DNA of 15,459 nucleotides. Origin: Erythrobacter sp. CCH5-A1. Its GTDB lineage: Bacteria > Pseudomonadota > Alphaproteobacteria > Sphingomonadales > Sphingomonadaceae. Where the stretch lies: contig NZ_LSKQ01000184.1 in assembly GCF_001557115.1 (NCBI RefSeq), forward strand, positions 1 to 15,459, given 5' to 3'. Positions 1 to 6,438 of this stretch are shown here, one piece after another. The notes beneath the pieces are model-generated. The model was not told where the DNA came from. It worked only from the letters and a program-made list of their open reading frames with translations, and did not search any database. Both the position numbers and the translations under genes were made by a program. The first letter of the stretch is position 1, and each line of letters opens with the position of its first letter.

Positions 1-67
1 GCCCCCCGCCGACAGCGAATCCTGACCGCCCCTTGATTTGTGCCCGCCATCTAAGGCAACGGGGCCC

Positions 68-718
68 ATGGGCGAATCCTCACACACTGCCGCAGACCAG
101 CTCCACCGCCGGGGCCTGATGTTCATCCTCTCCTCGCCCTCGGGCGCGGGGAAGACCACGCTGTCGCGCATGCTGCTCGCCAAGGACGCCGAGATCAAGC
201 TCTCGGTCAGCGCCACCACCCGCCCCCCGCGCCCGGGCGAAATCGACGGGGTGCATTACCACTTCGTCAGCCCGGAAGAGTTCGACCGGATGGTGGAAGA
301 GGACGATTTCTACGAATGGGCGCATGTCTTCGGCCATCGCTACGGCACGCCCAAGGGCAGGATCCGCGCCGGGCTGAAGGAGGGGCAGGACTTCCTGTTC
401 GACATTGACTGGCAGGGCACCCAGCAGCTCTACCAGAAGGACCAGCAGGACGTGGTCCGGGTGTTCATCCTGCCGCCCTCGCTCGAAGAGCTGCACCGCC
501 GGCTGAAGGGCCGCGCCACCGACAGCGCTGAGGTCATCGCCGCCCGCATGGAACGCGCGCGGGCCGAGATCAGCCACTGGGACGGCTACGACTACGTCAT
601 CATCAACGACGATATCGACGTGTGCTTCGAAAAGGTCCGCGCGATCCTAGAAGCCGAGCGCATGAAGCGCATGCGCCAGACCGGGCTCATTCCCTTCGTA
701 CGCGGGCTGATGGGTTAG
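68..718 (+). CDS. gmk: Guanylate kinase
   Basis: Cytoplasmic enzyme that phosphorylates GMP to GDP with ATP, in purine nucleotide synthesis and recycling. The 216-residue protein has the P-loop SSPSGAGKTT at residues 22-31, the GMP-binding stretch TTRPPRPGE at 50-58 followed by GVHYHF at 61-66, and the later family blocks DFLFDIDWQGT and YDYVIINDD. Length is normal for the family. I chose the ATG at 68 because AAGG lies 11 bases upstream. An in-frame TTG at 38 would add ten residues of low-complexity sequence, and an ATG at 119 (MFILSS) would start right at the first beta strand and is also possible. The stop overlaps the stop of the convergent hydrolase gene by two bases. Family assignment is certain; only the start is open. 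Confidence 0.96.
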   Translation: MGESSHTAADQLHRRGLMFILSSPSGAGKTTLSRMLLAKDAEIKLSVSATTRPPRPGEIDGVHYHFVSPEEFDRMVEEDDFYEWAHVFGHRYGTPKGRIRAGLKEGQDFLFDIDWQGTQQLYQKDQQDVVRVFILPPSLEELHRRLKGRATDSAEVIAARMERARAEISHWDGYDYVIINDDIDVCFEKVRAILEAERMKRMRQTGLIPFVRGLMG

Positions 719-1758
719 GGCGCAGCCGCTCGCACAGGCGCGGTTTCAGCTGCAGGCAGCCCGTTGATGTTGAGGTGCTCCTGCATGATCCAGCAGTGCC
801 CCGGGGTCGAGACCGAGGCGCCGCCCAGCTTGCCTTCCCACTTGCCGAGCATCGTCGCGGTGCAGGCGTCGGCCACGCGGTCCATCCAGGTCTTCACCAG
901 CAGCCAGCGGTTGGCAAAGCCGGTCTCGCCCGCCACGGCCAGAAAATCGACCTTGCCCTGCGCCGCGCGCGCCGCCGCAACCAGATCGGTGACATAGGTC
1001 TTCGCGGTCTCGACATCCGCCCGCGTGCCGGGGCGCGAGAGGTGCCCGCCGACGAACACCGCGAAATCATACCCCAGCAGCACGTCATGGGCATCGATAA
1101 AGCCCTGCACGTCCTCGGCCATGCCGAGATTGGTGAAGGGCACCCAGCCGGGGTAGACAATATCGACCATCATCAGCACCTTGCCCTGCGGGAACAGGAC
1201 GATGAGGTTGCCGGGTTCGTGGAAGGCCCCGGCAAGATCGAGCTGCACTTCGGTCGTGCCGAAGCGCATCCGCGTGCTGCCTGCACCCACCACCTGGGTA
1301 GGCACCGGGCGGCGCGGATCGGCCAGCCGGGCGAGCTTGTCGCGCGTCGGCACGCTGGCGATGCGCTGGACGTCGGGGCCGAACTGGTCGGCCGCGCCGA
1401 TATGGTCGATATGGCTGTGGGTGTAGATCACCGCGATCACCGGCTTGTCGGTCGTCGCCGCGATCGCCTGCGAGAGCCGCGGCCCGATCGAGGGCGGGGC
1501 ATCGACGACCACCACGCCGTCACCGGTCACCGCGAACAGGGCCTGATAGAGCCCGTCGGTGACCATGTGCACCCCCGGCGCCACTTCGCGCACGAGGATG
1601 CCGGTGTCCTGCGGCACCGGCACGTCACGCGCGGCCGGCGGCAAGTCCTCCCAGTCGCGCTCGTGCGCCGCCGCGGGCGGGGCGAGCGCGCAGGCCATTG
1701 CGGCCGCGAAGGCGATCAGCGCGGGGGCGATCCGGGGCAAGGCAGGAAATTCGGGCAT
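715..1758 (-). CDS. Exported metallo-beta-lactamase-fold hydrolase
   Basis: A zinc hydrolase of the MBL superfamily, 347 residues. The N-terminus is a signal peptide (hydrophobic run about residues 8-30, ending APPAAA before HERDWED), so the enzyme should be periplasmic. The metal motif THSHIDH gives H114, H116, D118 and H119. The other expected ligands are H180 (FHEPGN), D199 (MVDIVYPG) and H239 (GGHLSRPG), so both zinc sites look intact. The start at 1758 is supported by GGAG six bases upstream; an in-frame start 36 bases further up would put 12 extra residues before the signal peptide. It lies 119 bases downstream of the Crp/Fnr gene on the same strand, so co-transcription is possible. The substrate cannot be told: this fold covers beta-lactamases, lactonases, thioesterases and others. 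Nothing seen marks it as a true beta-lactamase. Confidence 0.85.
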   Translation of the reverse strand: MPEFPALPRIAPALIAFAAAMACALAPPAAAHERDWEDLPPAARDVPVPQDTGILVREVAPGVHMVTDGLYQALFAVTGDGVVVVDAPPSIGPRLSQAIAATTDKPVIAVIYTHSHIDHIGAADQFGPDVQRIASVPTRDKLARLADPRRPVPTQVVGAGSTRMRFGTTEVQLDLAGAFHEPGNLIVLFPQGKVLMMVDIVYPGWVPFTNLGMAEDVQGFIDAHDVLLGYDFAVFVGGHLSRPGTRADVETAKTYVTDLVAAARAAQGKVDFLAVAGETGFANRWLLVKTWMDRVADACTATMLGKWEGKLGGASVSTPGHCWIMQEHLNINGLPAAETAPVRAAAP

Positions 1759-1877
1759 GGCAGACTCCGCGTATCCGGGTGGCAGGAACGGCACCGCCGC
1801 TCAATACTGCCCGACCTGCGCTCCCGGCTTGTGCGCGCCTGCTGCAACGTGACCGATCTTGCCCCACTCTACGCCCC

Positions 1878-2582
1878 TCAGGCGTCGTCGCCGAATTCTG
1901 CCAGGGTCTGGAGGTAGCCGAGCTCGCGCACCTGCAGCGCGCGGCCCTGCCGGGCGATCACGCCTTGCGCCTCCCAGTCCGACAGCAGCCGGCTGACATT
2001 CTCGCGCGCGAGGCCGGCAAAGGCGCCGAGATCGCTCTGGTTGGGATCGAAGCGCAGGCGCCCGTCATCGCGGGTCGGATCGACCAGCCGCACCAGCGCG
2101 CGCGCGAGGCGCGGGGCCATCGAGAAGGTGCGGTCGCTCTCGATCACCAGATTGAGCTGGCGCACCCGCCGCGCAAGCTCGCGCATGACGCCCGCGGCCG
2201 AGACGGCATTGGCGGTCGCGGCGGCAAGGAAGGTGTGGCTGGGCAGCAGCAGCACCGTCGAGGGGACGGCCGCGATCACGCTCGCGGTGCGCGGGCCCGA
2301 GTCGAGCATCGCGATCTCGCCGACCAGCTCGCCCGGCCCGCAATAATTGAGGATGATCTCATGCCCGCTGGCGCTGACCATGGTGATCTTGAGCCCGCCG
2401 GTCAGCACCACCACGGCGAAATCGCCATCCTCGTCGCCCTGCGAGATGATCGGCTCGCCGGGGCGCAGGTCGCGGCGGGTGGCCTCGCGCAGCAGCTGTT
2501 CGAGCTGTTCGGGCGCGAGCGCGCGCAGCAGCGTGTCGGGCGCGAGCCGGGCGATGAGATCGTCGAGCGTATCGAGCATCAT
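1878..2582 (-). CDS. Crp/Fnr family transcriptional regulator
   Basis: A 234-residue DNA-binding regulator with the standard Crp/Fnr layout: an N-terminal cyclic-nucleotide-binding beta barrel (about 12-130), a dimerisation helix (about 130-150) and a winged helix-turn-helix (about 183-208, SDLGAFAGLARENVSRLL). The phosphate-binding cassette reads GELVGEIAMLDSGPRTAS (84-101), close to cAMP-binding Crp with its Glu and Arg kept, so a cyclic nucleotide ligand is plausible. The protein has a single cysteine (C81) and no N-terminal cysteine cluster, so it is not an oxygen-sensing iron-sulfur Fnr. Two adjacent ATGs occur (2582 and 2579); AAGGGGG lies six bases before the first. The target genes are unknown: it neighbours the hydrolase downstream and the acyl-CoA locus upstream, but no clear Crp-type site was found in the window. 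Confidence 0.9.
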   Translation of the reverse strand: MMLDTLDDLIARLAPDTLLRALAPEQLEQLLREATRRDLRPGEPIISQGDEDGDFAVVVLTGGLKITMVSASGHEIILNYCGPGELVGEIAMLDSGPRTASVIAAVPSTVLLLPSHTFLAAATANAVSAAGVMRELARRVRQLNLVIESDRTFSMAPRLARALVRLVDPTRDDGRLRFDPNQSDLGAFAGLARENVSRLLSDWEAQGVIARQGRALQVRELGYLQTLAEFGDDA

Positions 2583-2733
2583 GCAAAGCCCCCTTCGATT
2601 GGCCGAGGATAGGGGCAGGCAAGGCCCCCCGCAACGACTGGCGAGGGGCATGATAAATCGCATCGGCCCGCAAGACCGTGACGGGCATCACAGACGGCGT
2701 GTCCGCCGCGCGCGATAGGGAAGACGCGACCCG

Positions 2734-2758
2734 GGCAGGGGAGCCATTCTCCCCTGCC
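2734..2758. repeat. Perfect 10-bp stem-loop after the SDR gene
   Basis: Arms GGCAGGGGAG and CTCCCCTGCC around a five-base loop. No T-run follows on either strand. It sits six bases from a second hairpin with a T-tract (2764-2804). Together they fill the gap between the SDR gene and the regulator upstream region and probably stabilise or end the SDR transcript. Confidence 0.6.
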
Positions 2759-2763
2759 TCCTC

Positions 2764-2804
2764 GGCCCACACTCCTGGTGAGAGGGGGTGTGGGCCTCTT
2801 TTTT
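2764..2804 (+). terminator. Hairpin with T-tract, oriented on the plus strand
   Basis: Stem GGCCCACACTCC paired with GGGGGTGTGGGCC (12 pairs, one of them G-T) around a nine-base loop, followed at once by TCTTTTTT on the plus strand. This is a textbook intrinsic terminator shape, but both flanking genes are on the minus strand, where the hairpin is preceded by the A-run and has no U-run after it. It begins five bases past the SDR stop codon. It may still work as a 3' end for the SDR message or block antisense transcription. Confidence 0.6.
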
Positions 2805-2809
2805 GCCGC

Positions 2810-3622
2810 TTAGTGGCCGCCGCCCGAGGGATCGGCGAAATGGTTCGGCAGCAGCGCGTTGACCACGCCGCCATCGACCGTCAGCGTCTCGCCCACCACA
2901 TAGTCGCCCGCCCGGCTGGCGAGGTAGATCGCGGCGGCCGCCATGTCCTCGGTCGTGCCGATGCGCTTGGCCGGAATGCCGCTCGCGCTGGCGTCGGGCG
3001 CGTCCTTCGCAGCGCGGTTCATCTCGGACGGGAAGGCGCCCGGCGCGATCGAGGTGACGACGATATTGTCGTGGATCAGCCGCGCGGCCATGCGCCGGGT
3101 CAACTGGATCACCGCGGCCTTGGAGGCCTGGTAGGCGTAGGTCTCCCACGGGTTGATCCGCTGCCCGTCGATCGAGGAGACGTGGATCACCTTGGCCGGA
3201 TGCCCCTGCTTGCCGCCTTCGACCAGCAGGTCGTGGAGCTTCTGGGTGAGGAAGAACGGGGTCTTGACGTTCAAATCCATCGTCCGGTGCCAGCCGGCCT
3301 CGGAGAATTCGAGATAGGGCTGGCCCCAGGCGGCCCCGGCGTTGTTGATGAGGATATCGAGGTGGCTCTCGCGCGCCTTCAGCTCATTGGCGAGGCCGAC
3401 CATGCCGTCCATCTGCGAGAGGTCGGCGGGGATGCCGATCACGCGGTCCGCGCCGAACTCGTCGATGGTCGCCTGCATCTGCTCGACCTTGCGCGCCGAG
3501 ATATAGACCCGTGCGCAGCCTGCCGCGAGGAGACCCTCGACGAACATCTTGCCGATCCCGCGGCTGCCGCCGGTGACGAGGGCAATGCGGCCTTGGAGGC
3601 TGAAAAGTGATTGAATGTCCAT
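2810..3622 (-). CDS. Short-chain dehydrogenase/reductase, RhlG-like
   Basis: A 270-residue NAD(P)H-dependent oxidoreductase of the classical SDR family. Visible: cofactor-binding TGGSRGIG (17-24), NNAG (93-96), N118, the catalytic serine in VSS (149-150) and YQASK giving Y164 and K168. The N-terminal FSLQGRIALVTGGSRGIG, the SAR cofactor strand and the IAPGAFPSEMNR block resemble RhlG and related 3-oxoacyl reductases more than typical FabG; that is from memory of the family. The ATG at 3622 has GGAGA six bases upstream; the TTG at 3634 is part of that ribosome site region and is rejected. It is the last gene of a minus-strand series behind two acyl-CoA dehydrogenase genes, with a repeat element filling the gap. 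A role in oxidising a hydroxyacyl-CoA or reducing a ketone of the same pathway is inferred; the substrate is unknown. Confidence 0.88.
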   Translation of the reverse strand: MDIQSLFSLQGRIALVTGGSRGIGKMFVEGLLAAGCARVYISARKVEQMQATIDEFGADRVIGIPADLSQMDGMVGLANELKARESHLDILINNAGAAWGQPYLEFSEAGWHRTMDLNVKTPFFLTQKLHDLLVEGGKQGHPAKVIHVSSIDGQRINPWETYAYQASKAAVIQLTRRMAARLIHDNIVVTSIAPGAFPSEMNRAAKDAPDASASGIPAKRIGTTEDMAAAAIYLASRAGDYVVGETLTVDGGVVNALLPNHFADPSGGGH

Positions 3623-3637
3623 GTTTCTCTCCAAACT

Positions 3638-3771
3638 CCCCTCCCGCTTGAGGGAGGGGTTGGGGGTGGGAATGGGCCGGAAAGGCCCACCCCGCTGCGA
3701 CTAGCCAGCAAGCTGGCAGGTGTCCTTCGGACAGCTTCGCTTCCTCGCTCCCCTCCCGCGGGCGGGAGGGG
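3638..3771 (+). repeat. Composite palindromic intergenic repeat, copy A
   Basis: A 134-bp element made of three parts: a left hairpin with arms CCCCTCCC and GGGAGGGG (3638-3659), a central inverted repeat with GGGGTGGG (3663-3670) and CCCACCCC (3686-3693), and a right hairpin with arms CCCCTCCCGC and GCGGGAGGGG (3750-3771). Smaller stem-loops lie between (GCCAGC/GCTGGC at 3704-3717, TGTCC/GGACA at 3721-3733). It fills nearly the whole gap between the SDR gene and the acyl-CoA dehydrogenase gene. A second copy in the same orientation lies at 9299-9423 with the same order of blocks, including the shared string CCACCCCGCTGCGAC. Confidence 0.8.
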
Positions 3772-3781
3772 CGGTGAAGGC

Positions 3782-4921
3782 TCAATACCCGCTCAGTTCC
3801 GCCACGCGATTGGCGTGGAAGTGCGCGTCGCCGAGGAACTCCGCCAGCGCGCGGTCGCGCTTCATGTAGAGGCCGATGTCGTACTCATCGGTCATGCCGA
3901 TGCCGCCGTGCATCTGCACGCCTTCCTGCACCGCGAGGCGCGCGACACGCGCGACCTTGGCCTTGGCGACGCTCGCCATCAGGTCGGCATGCGCCGAACC
4001 GCCGTCGAGCAGCTGCTGCGCCTTGATGGTCGCGGCGCGGGCGATCTCGACCTCGGAATAGAGGTGGCTGGCGCGGTGCTGGAGCGCCTGAAACTCGCCG
4101 ATCAGCTTACCGAACTGCTTGCGCTGCTTGAGGTAATCGACCGTCATGTCCATCGCCCCGCGCGCGACGCCGACGCCTTCCGCCGCCGCGCCGACGCGGC
4201 CGGCCAGCAGCATGGCGTCAAGCACCGCGCGCCCGCCGTCGACCTCGCCGATCACGGTGTCGCCGTCGAGCTCGACCCCGTCGAACCTGGTGTGGGTCGC
4301 CATCGAACTGTCGACCAGCCGCACCGAATCGTGGCTCATGCCCGCCGCATCCTTCGGCACCGCGAACAGGGTGATGCCGTCGGCGTCGTCATCCGAACCG
4401 CTGGTGCGCGCGGCGACTACGATCATGTCCGCGCTCGCGCCCTGAATGACGAAGCTCTTGGCGCCGGTCAGCTTGAAGCCGTTGCCCGACTTCTCGGCGC
4501 GGGTGGTGATGCGGCTCGGGCGATGCTTGGCGGTCTCGTCGATCGCGACGGCGAACACGCTATCGCCCGCGATCAGCCCCGGCAGGTAGCGGCCCTTCAA
4601 GTCCGCCGACCCGTGCTTTAGCGCGGTCGCCGCCAGCACCGAGGAGGTCAGGAACGGCGAAGGCGTCAGGTTGCGGCCGATCTCTTCGAGCACGATCCCC
4701 GCCTCGACATGGCCCATGCCGAGCCCGCCGTCGGCCTCGTCCACGAGCATGCCGGTGAAGCCCATTTCGGCCATCTGCCTCCACAGGGCGTGGCCGAAGC
4801 CATCCTTGCAATTGCGGTCGCGCCAATGGCGCAGCTGCTTGGCGATATTGCCTTCCTCGGCCATGAACCCGGCCGCGGTGTCGGCGAGCATCGCCTGATC
4901 TTCGTTGTGATACAGGGGCAT
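3782..4921 (-). CDS. Acyl-CoA dehydrogenase, probable non-catalytic subunit of a heteromeric enzyme
   Basis: A 379-residue acyl-CoA dehydrogenase homologue with the usual helical N-domain, middle beta domain and C-terminal helical domain. The FAD-dimer motif RKQFGKLIGEFQALQH and the C-terminal MHGGIGMTDEYDIGLYMKRDRA are present. The catalytic glutamate is missing at both known positions: the place of the MCAD-type YEGT motif reads FLGDAH (362-367), and the helix-G place reads LLAGRVGAA with no Glu-Arg. The adjacent gene (5035-6228) has the opposite pattern. This fits the alpha2beta2 ACADs such as actinobacterial FadE26/27 and ChsE pairs, where each subunit gives part of the active site. The start has GAGAGGG seven bases upstream. 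It lies 113 bases after the partner gene, with a repeat pair between them. It would oxidise an acyl-CoA to an enoyl-CoA; the substrate is unknown. Confidence 0.88.
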   Translation of the reverse strand: MPLYHNEDQAMLADTAAGFMAEEGNIAKQLRHWRDRNCKDGFGHALWRQMAEMGFTGMLVDEADGGLGMGHVEAGIVLEEIGRNLTPSPFLTSSVLAATALKHGSADLKGRYLPGLIAGDSVFAVAIDETAKHRPSRITTRAEKSGNGFKLTGAKSFVIQGASADMIVVAARTSGSDDDADGITLFAVPKDAAGMSHDSVRLVDSSMATHTRFDGVELDGDTVIGEVDGGRAVLDAMLLAGRVGAAAEGVGVARGAMDMTVDYLKQRKQFGKLIGEFQALQHRASHLYSEVEIARAATIKAQQLLDGGSAHADLMASVAKAKVARVARLAVQEGVQMHGGIGMTDEYDIGLYMKRDRALAEFLGDAHFHANRVAELSGY

Positions 4922-4950
4922 TGGTTTTCCCTCTCCCGGAAATTCAAATC

Positions 4951-5027
4951 GTCATCCCGGGCTTGACCCGGGATCGCCATCGTCTGGGTGCCAGTTGCGA
5001 GCGGCCCCGGATCAAGTCCGGGGCGAC
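4951..5027. repeat. REP-like inverted pair
   Basis: Two 25-bp units in inverted orientation, 4951-4975 and 5003-5027, agreeing at 19 of 25 positions when one is reverse-complemented. Each unit is itself a palindrome: TCCCGGGCTTGACCCGGGA on the left and CCCCGGATCAAGTCCGGGG on the right. The pair lies between the two acyl-CoA dehydrogenase genes and ends just before the stop codon of the upstream one. The core CCCGGGCTTGACCCGGG is a motif I know as a frequent intergenic repeat in alphaproteobacteria. A likely role is mRNA stabilisation or attenuation within the operon. Confidence 0.75.
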
Positions 5028-5034
5028 GCCAGTC

Positions 5035-6228
5035 TCAAGCCCCCGGCAGGTCGAGGATGCGCTTGGCGATGACGTTGAGCATCACCTCGCTCGTCCCGCC
5101 CTCGATCGAGTTGGCCTTGGTGCGCAGCCAGTTGCGCGACGGCTTGCCGCCCTCGGTCGCCTCGCTTTCCCATTCGAGGCTGCGCGAGCCGCCGACTGCC
5201 ATCATCAGCTCGTGGCGGCGCTTGTTGAGCTCGGTCCCGGCATATTTCATCATGTTGGGCTGCGCGGGGTGCGCCTTGCCGACCTTGATCTCGTCGAGGA
5301 ACTTCTCGCCCATCGCGGCATAGGCGAGGGCATCGACGTCGAACTGCGCGAGCTCGGCGCGCAGCACCGGGTCGATGTCGTCGCCGGTCTTGGCCGCATG
5401 GCGCTTCATCGCGGCGCCGATCGCCGCCGCCCGCTCGCCGCCGTCGGCACCCGAGATCATCTCGCGCTCGTGGCCGAGAAGATACTTGGCGACGTCCCAG
5501 CCGCGGTTGATGGTGCCCACATAGGCCGGCACGTCATCGCCGTAGGACTTGGGCACGGCGACATTGTCGAAGAAGGTCTCGCAGAAAGGCGAGGAGCCGG
5601 AGATCAGCTTGATCGGCTTGGTGGTGACGCCTTCGCTCGCCATGTCGAACAGCATGAAGGTGATGCCGCCGTACTTGTTCTCCTTGTCGGTGCGGACGAG
5701 GCAGAAGATCCAGTCGGCCTGGTCGGCGTAGGAGGTCCAGATCTTCTGGCCGTTGACGACCCAGTGATCGCCCTTGTCCTCGCCGAAGGTCTGCAAGCTG
5801 ACGAGGTCACTGCCCGAACCCGGTTCCGAATAGCCCTGACACCAGCGGATCTCGCCGCGGGCGATCTCGTTGAGGAAGCGCTGCTTCTGCCCCTCGGTGC
5901 CGAAATGCAGCAGCGCCGGGCCGAGCATCCAGATGCCGAAGGAGGAGAGCGGCGGGCGGGCGCCGATCTTGCCCATTTCCTCGCGCAGCACCTTGGCCTC
6001 GGGAGCGCTGAGGCCAGCGCCGCCATATTCCTTGGGCCACATCGGCACGGTGTAGCCCTTGGCGATGCAGGCCTCGAGCCATGCCTTCTGCGCGTCGTTC
6101 TTGAAGGTCGCGCGGCGGCCGCCCCAGTAGATGTCGTCCTCGCCGCGCACCGGCTCGCGCATTTCGGGCGGGCAGTTGGCTTCGAGCCACGCGCGGGTTT
6201 CTGTCCGGAAATTCTCAAGATCGGCCAT
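5035..6228 (-). CDS. Acyl-CoA dehydrogenase, probable catalytic subunit of a heteromeric enzyme
   Basis: A 397-residue acyl-CoA dehydrogenase. The middle-domain flavin motif WCQGYSEPGSGSDL (129-142) and WTSYADQADW (164-173) are intact. The C-terminal SIEGGTSEVMLNVIAKRIL has glycine where MCAD has its catalytic Glu, but E254 in the helix-G stretch LLGHERE aligns with the catalytic Glu of isovaleryl- and long-chain-type enzymes. The RKQFG arginine motif of homotetrameric ACADs is absent here and present in the next gene (3782-4921), so the two look complementary. The N-terminal WPKEYGGAG is typical of this subfamily. The start has AGGAG eight bases upstream. It is the first gene of the minus-strand series, reading out of the 6229-6438 promoter region. 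It should introduce the alpha-beta double bond in an acyl-CoA; electrons would pass to ETF. Bulky side-chain substrates are common for this class, but that is an inference. Confidence 0.9.
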   Translation of the reverse strand: MADLENFRTETRAWLEANCPPEMREPVRGEDDIYWGGRRATFKNDAQKAWLEACIAKGYTVPMWPKEYGGAGLSAPEAKVLREEMGKIGARPPLSSFGIWMLGPALLHFGTEGQKQRFLNEIARGEIRWCQGYSEPGSGSDLVSLQTFGEDKGDHWVVNGQKIWTSYADQADWIFCLVRTDKENKYGGITFMLFDMASEGVTTKPIKLISGSSPFCETFFDNVAVPKSYGDDVPAYVGTINRGWDVAKYLLGHEREMISGADGGERAAAIGAAMKRHAAKTGDDIDPVLRAELAQFDVDALAYAAMGEKFLDEIKVGKAHPAQPNMMKYAGTELNKRRHELMMAVGGSRSLEWESEATEGGKPSRNWLRTKANSIEGGTSEVMLNVIAKRILDLPGA

Positions 6229-6254
6229 GACCGACTCTCCTCTCTCGTCTCTCG

Positions 6255-6271
6255 GTTGACGCTTACGTTAG
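6255..6271. promoter_or_regulatory. Operator-like site TTGACGCTTACGTTAG
   Basis: The site at 6256-6271 is an imperfect palindrome with two ACG-containing halves, close to the TTGACGT/ACGTAAA-style sites bound by regulators of acyl-CoA catabolism (MerR-type LiuR and some TetR-family proteins). It lies 28 bases before the start of the minus-strand acyl-CoA dehydrogenase gene, where it would overlap a weak -10 (TAACGT on the minus strand). Function is inferred from resemblance and position only. Confidence 0.35.
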
Positions 6272-6337
6272 TGGCATTTTGCGACTGGCTGCAAGCGTCC
6301 TTCGCGCGGGACAGGATGCCGTAGCGTCAGACGACAT

Positions 6338-6361
6338 CCGATTGACGCGCCCGTCAATCGG
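6338..6361. promoter_or_regulatory. Perfect 10+10 bp inverted repeat (operator) in the divergent promoter region
   Basis: Arms CCGATTGACG and CGTCAATCGG around the four-base spacer CGCC, with no mismatch. A 24-bp dyad like this suits a TetR-type or similar dimeric repressor. Its left arm contains TTGACG (6342-6347), usable as a -35 for the plus-strand transporter gene, with a weak -10 TAGGTT at 6364-6369 after 16 bases. A protein bound here would cover that promoter. No gene for a TetR-type regulator is in the window. Confidence 0.6.
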
Positions 6362-6438
6362 TCTAGGTTCGCAACCGAAATGGGAGAGAGAAAAGTGGCC
6401 GGAATCGGCGGATCGCCAAGCTGCAGGGGCAGGCGCGG

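Noticed and set aside
1..25. Possible C-terminal end of an upstream gene (reading PPADSES then TGA at 23-25)
   Set aside because: Only seven residues are visible, too few to support a coding call or a family.
715..1758. Antibiotic beta-lactamase
   Set aside because: Zinc ligands are shared by the whole superfamily; no feature specific to true class B beta-lactamases was seen.
622..1917. Long plus-strand open frame opposite the hydrolase gene
   Set aside because: It is the antisense of the hydrolase gene; its Arg/His/Gly-rich protein matches no family, and the minus-strand protein has clear zinc motifs and a signal peptide.
3638..3771. CRISPR array or insertion sequence end
   Set aside because: The repeats are palindromic blocks without regular spacers, with no transposase gene and no target-site duplication that I can see.
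4921..6324. Plus-strand open frame of 467 codons across the acyl-CoA dehydrogenase gene
   Set aside because: Shadow of the minus-strand gene in GC-rich DNA; no ribosome site and no recognisable domain.
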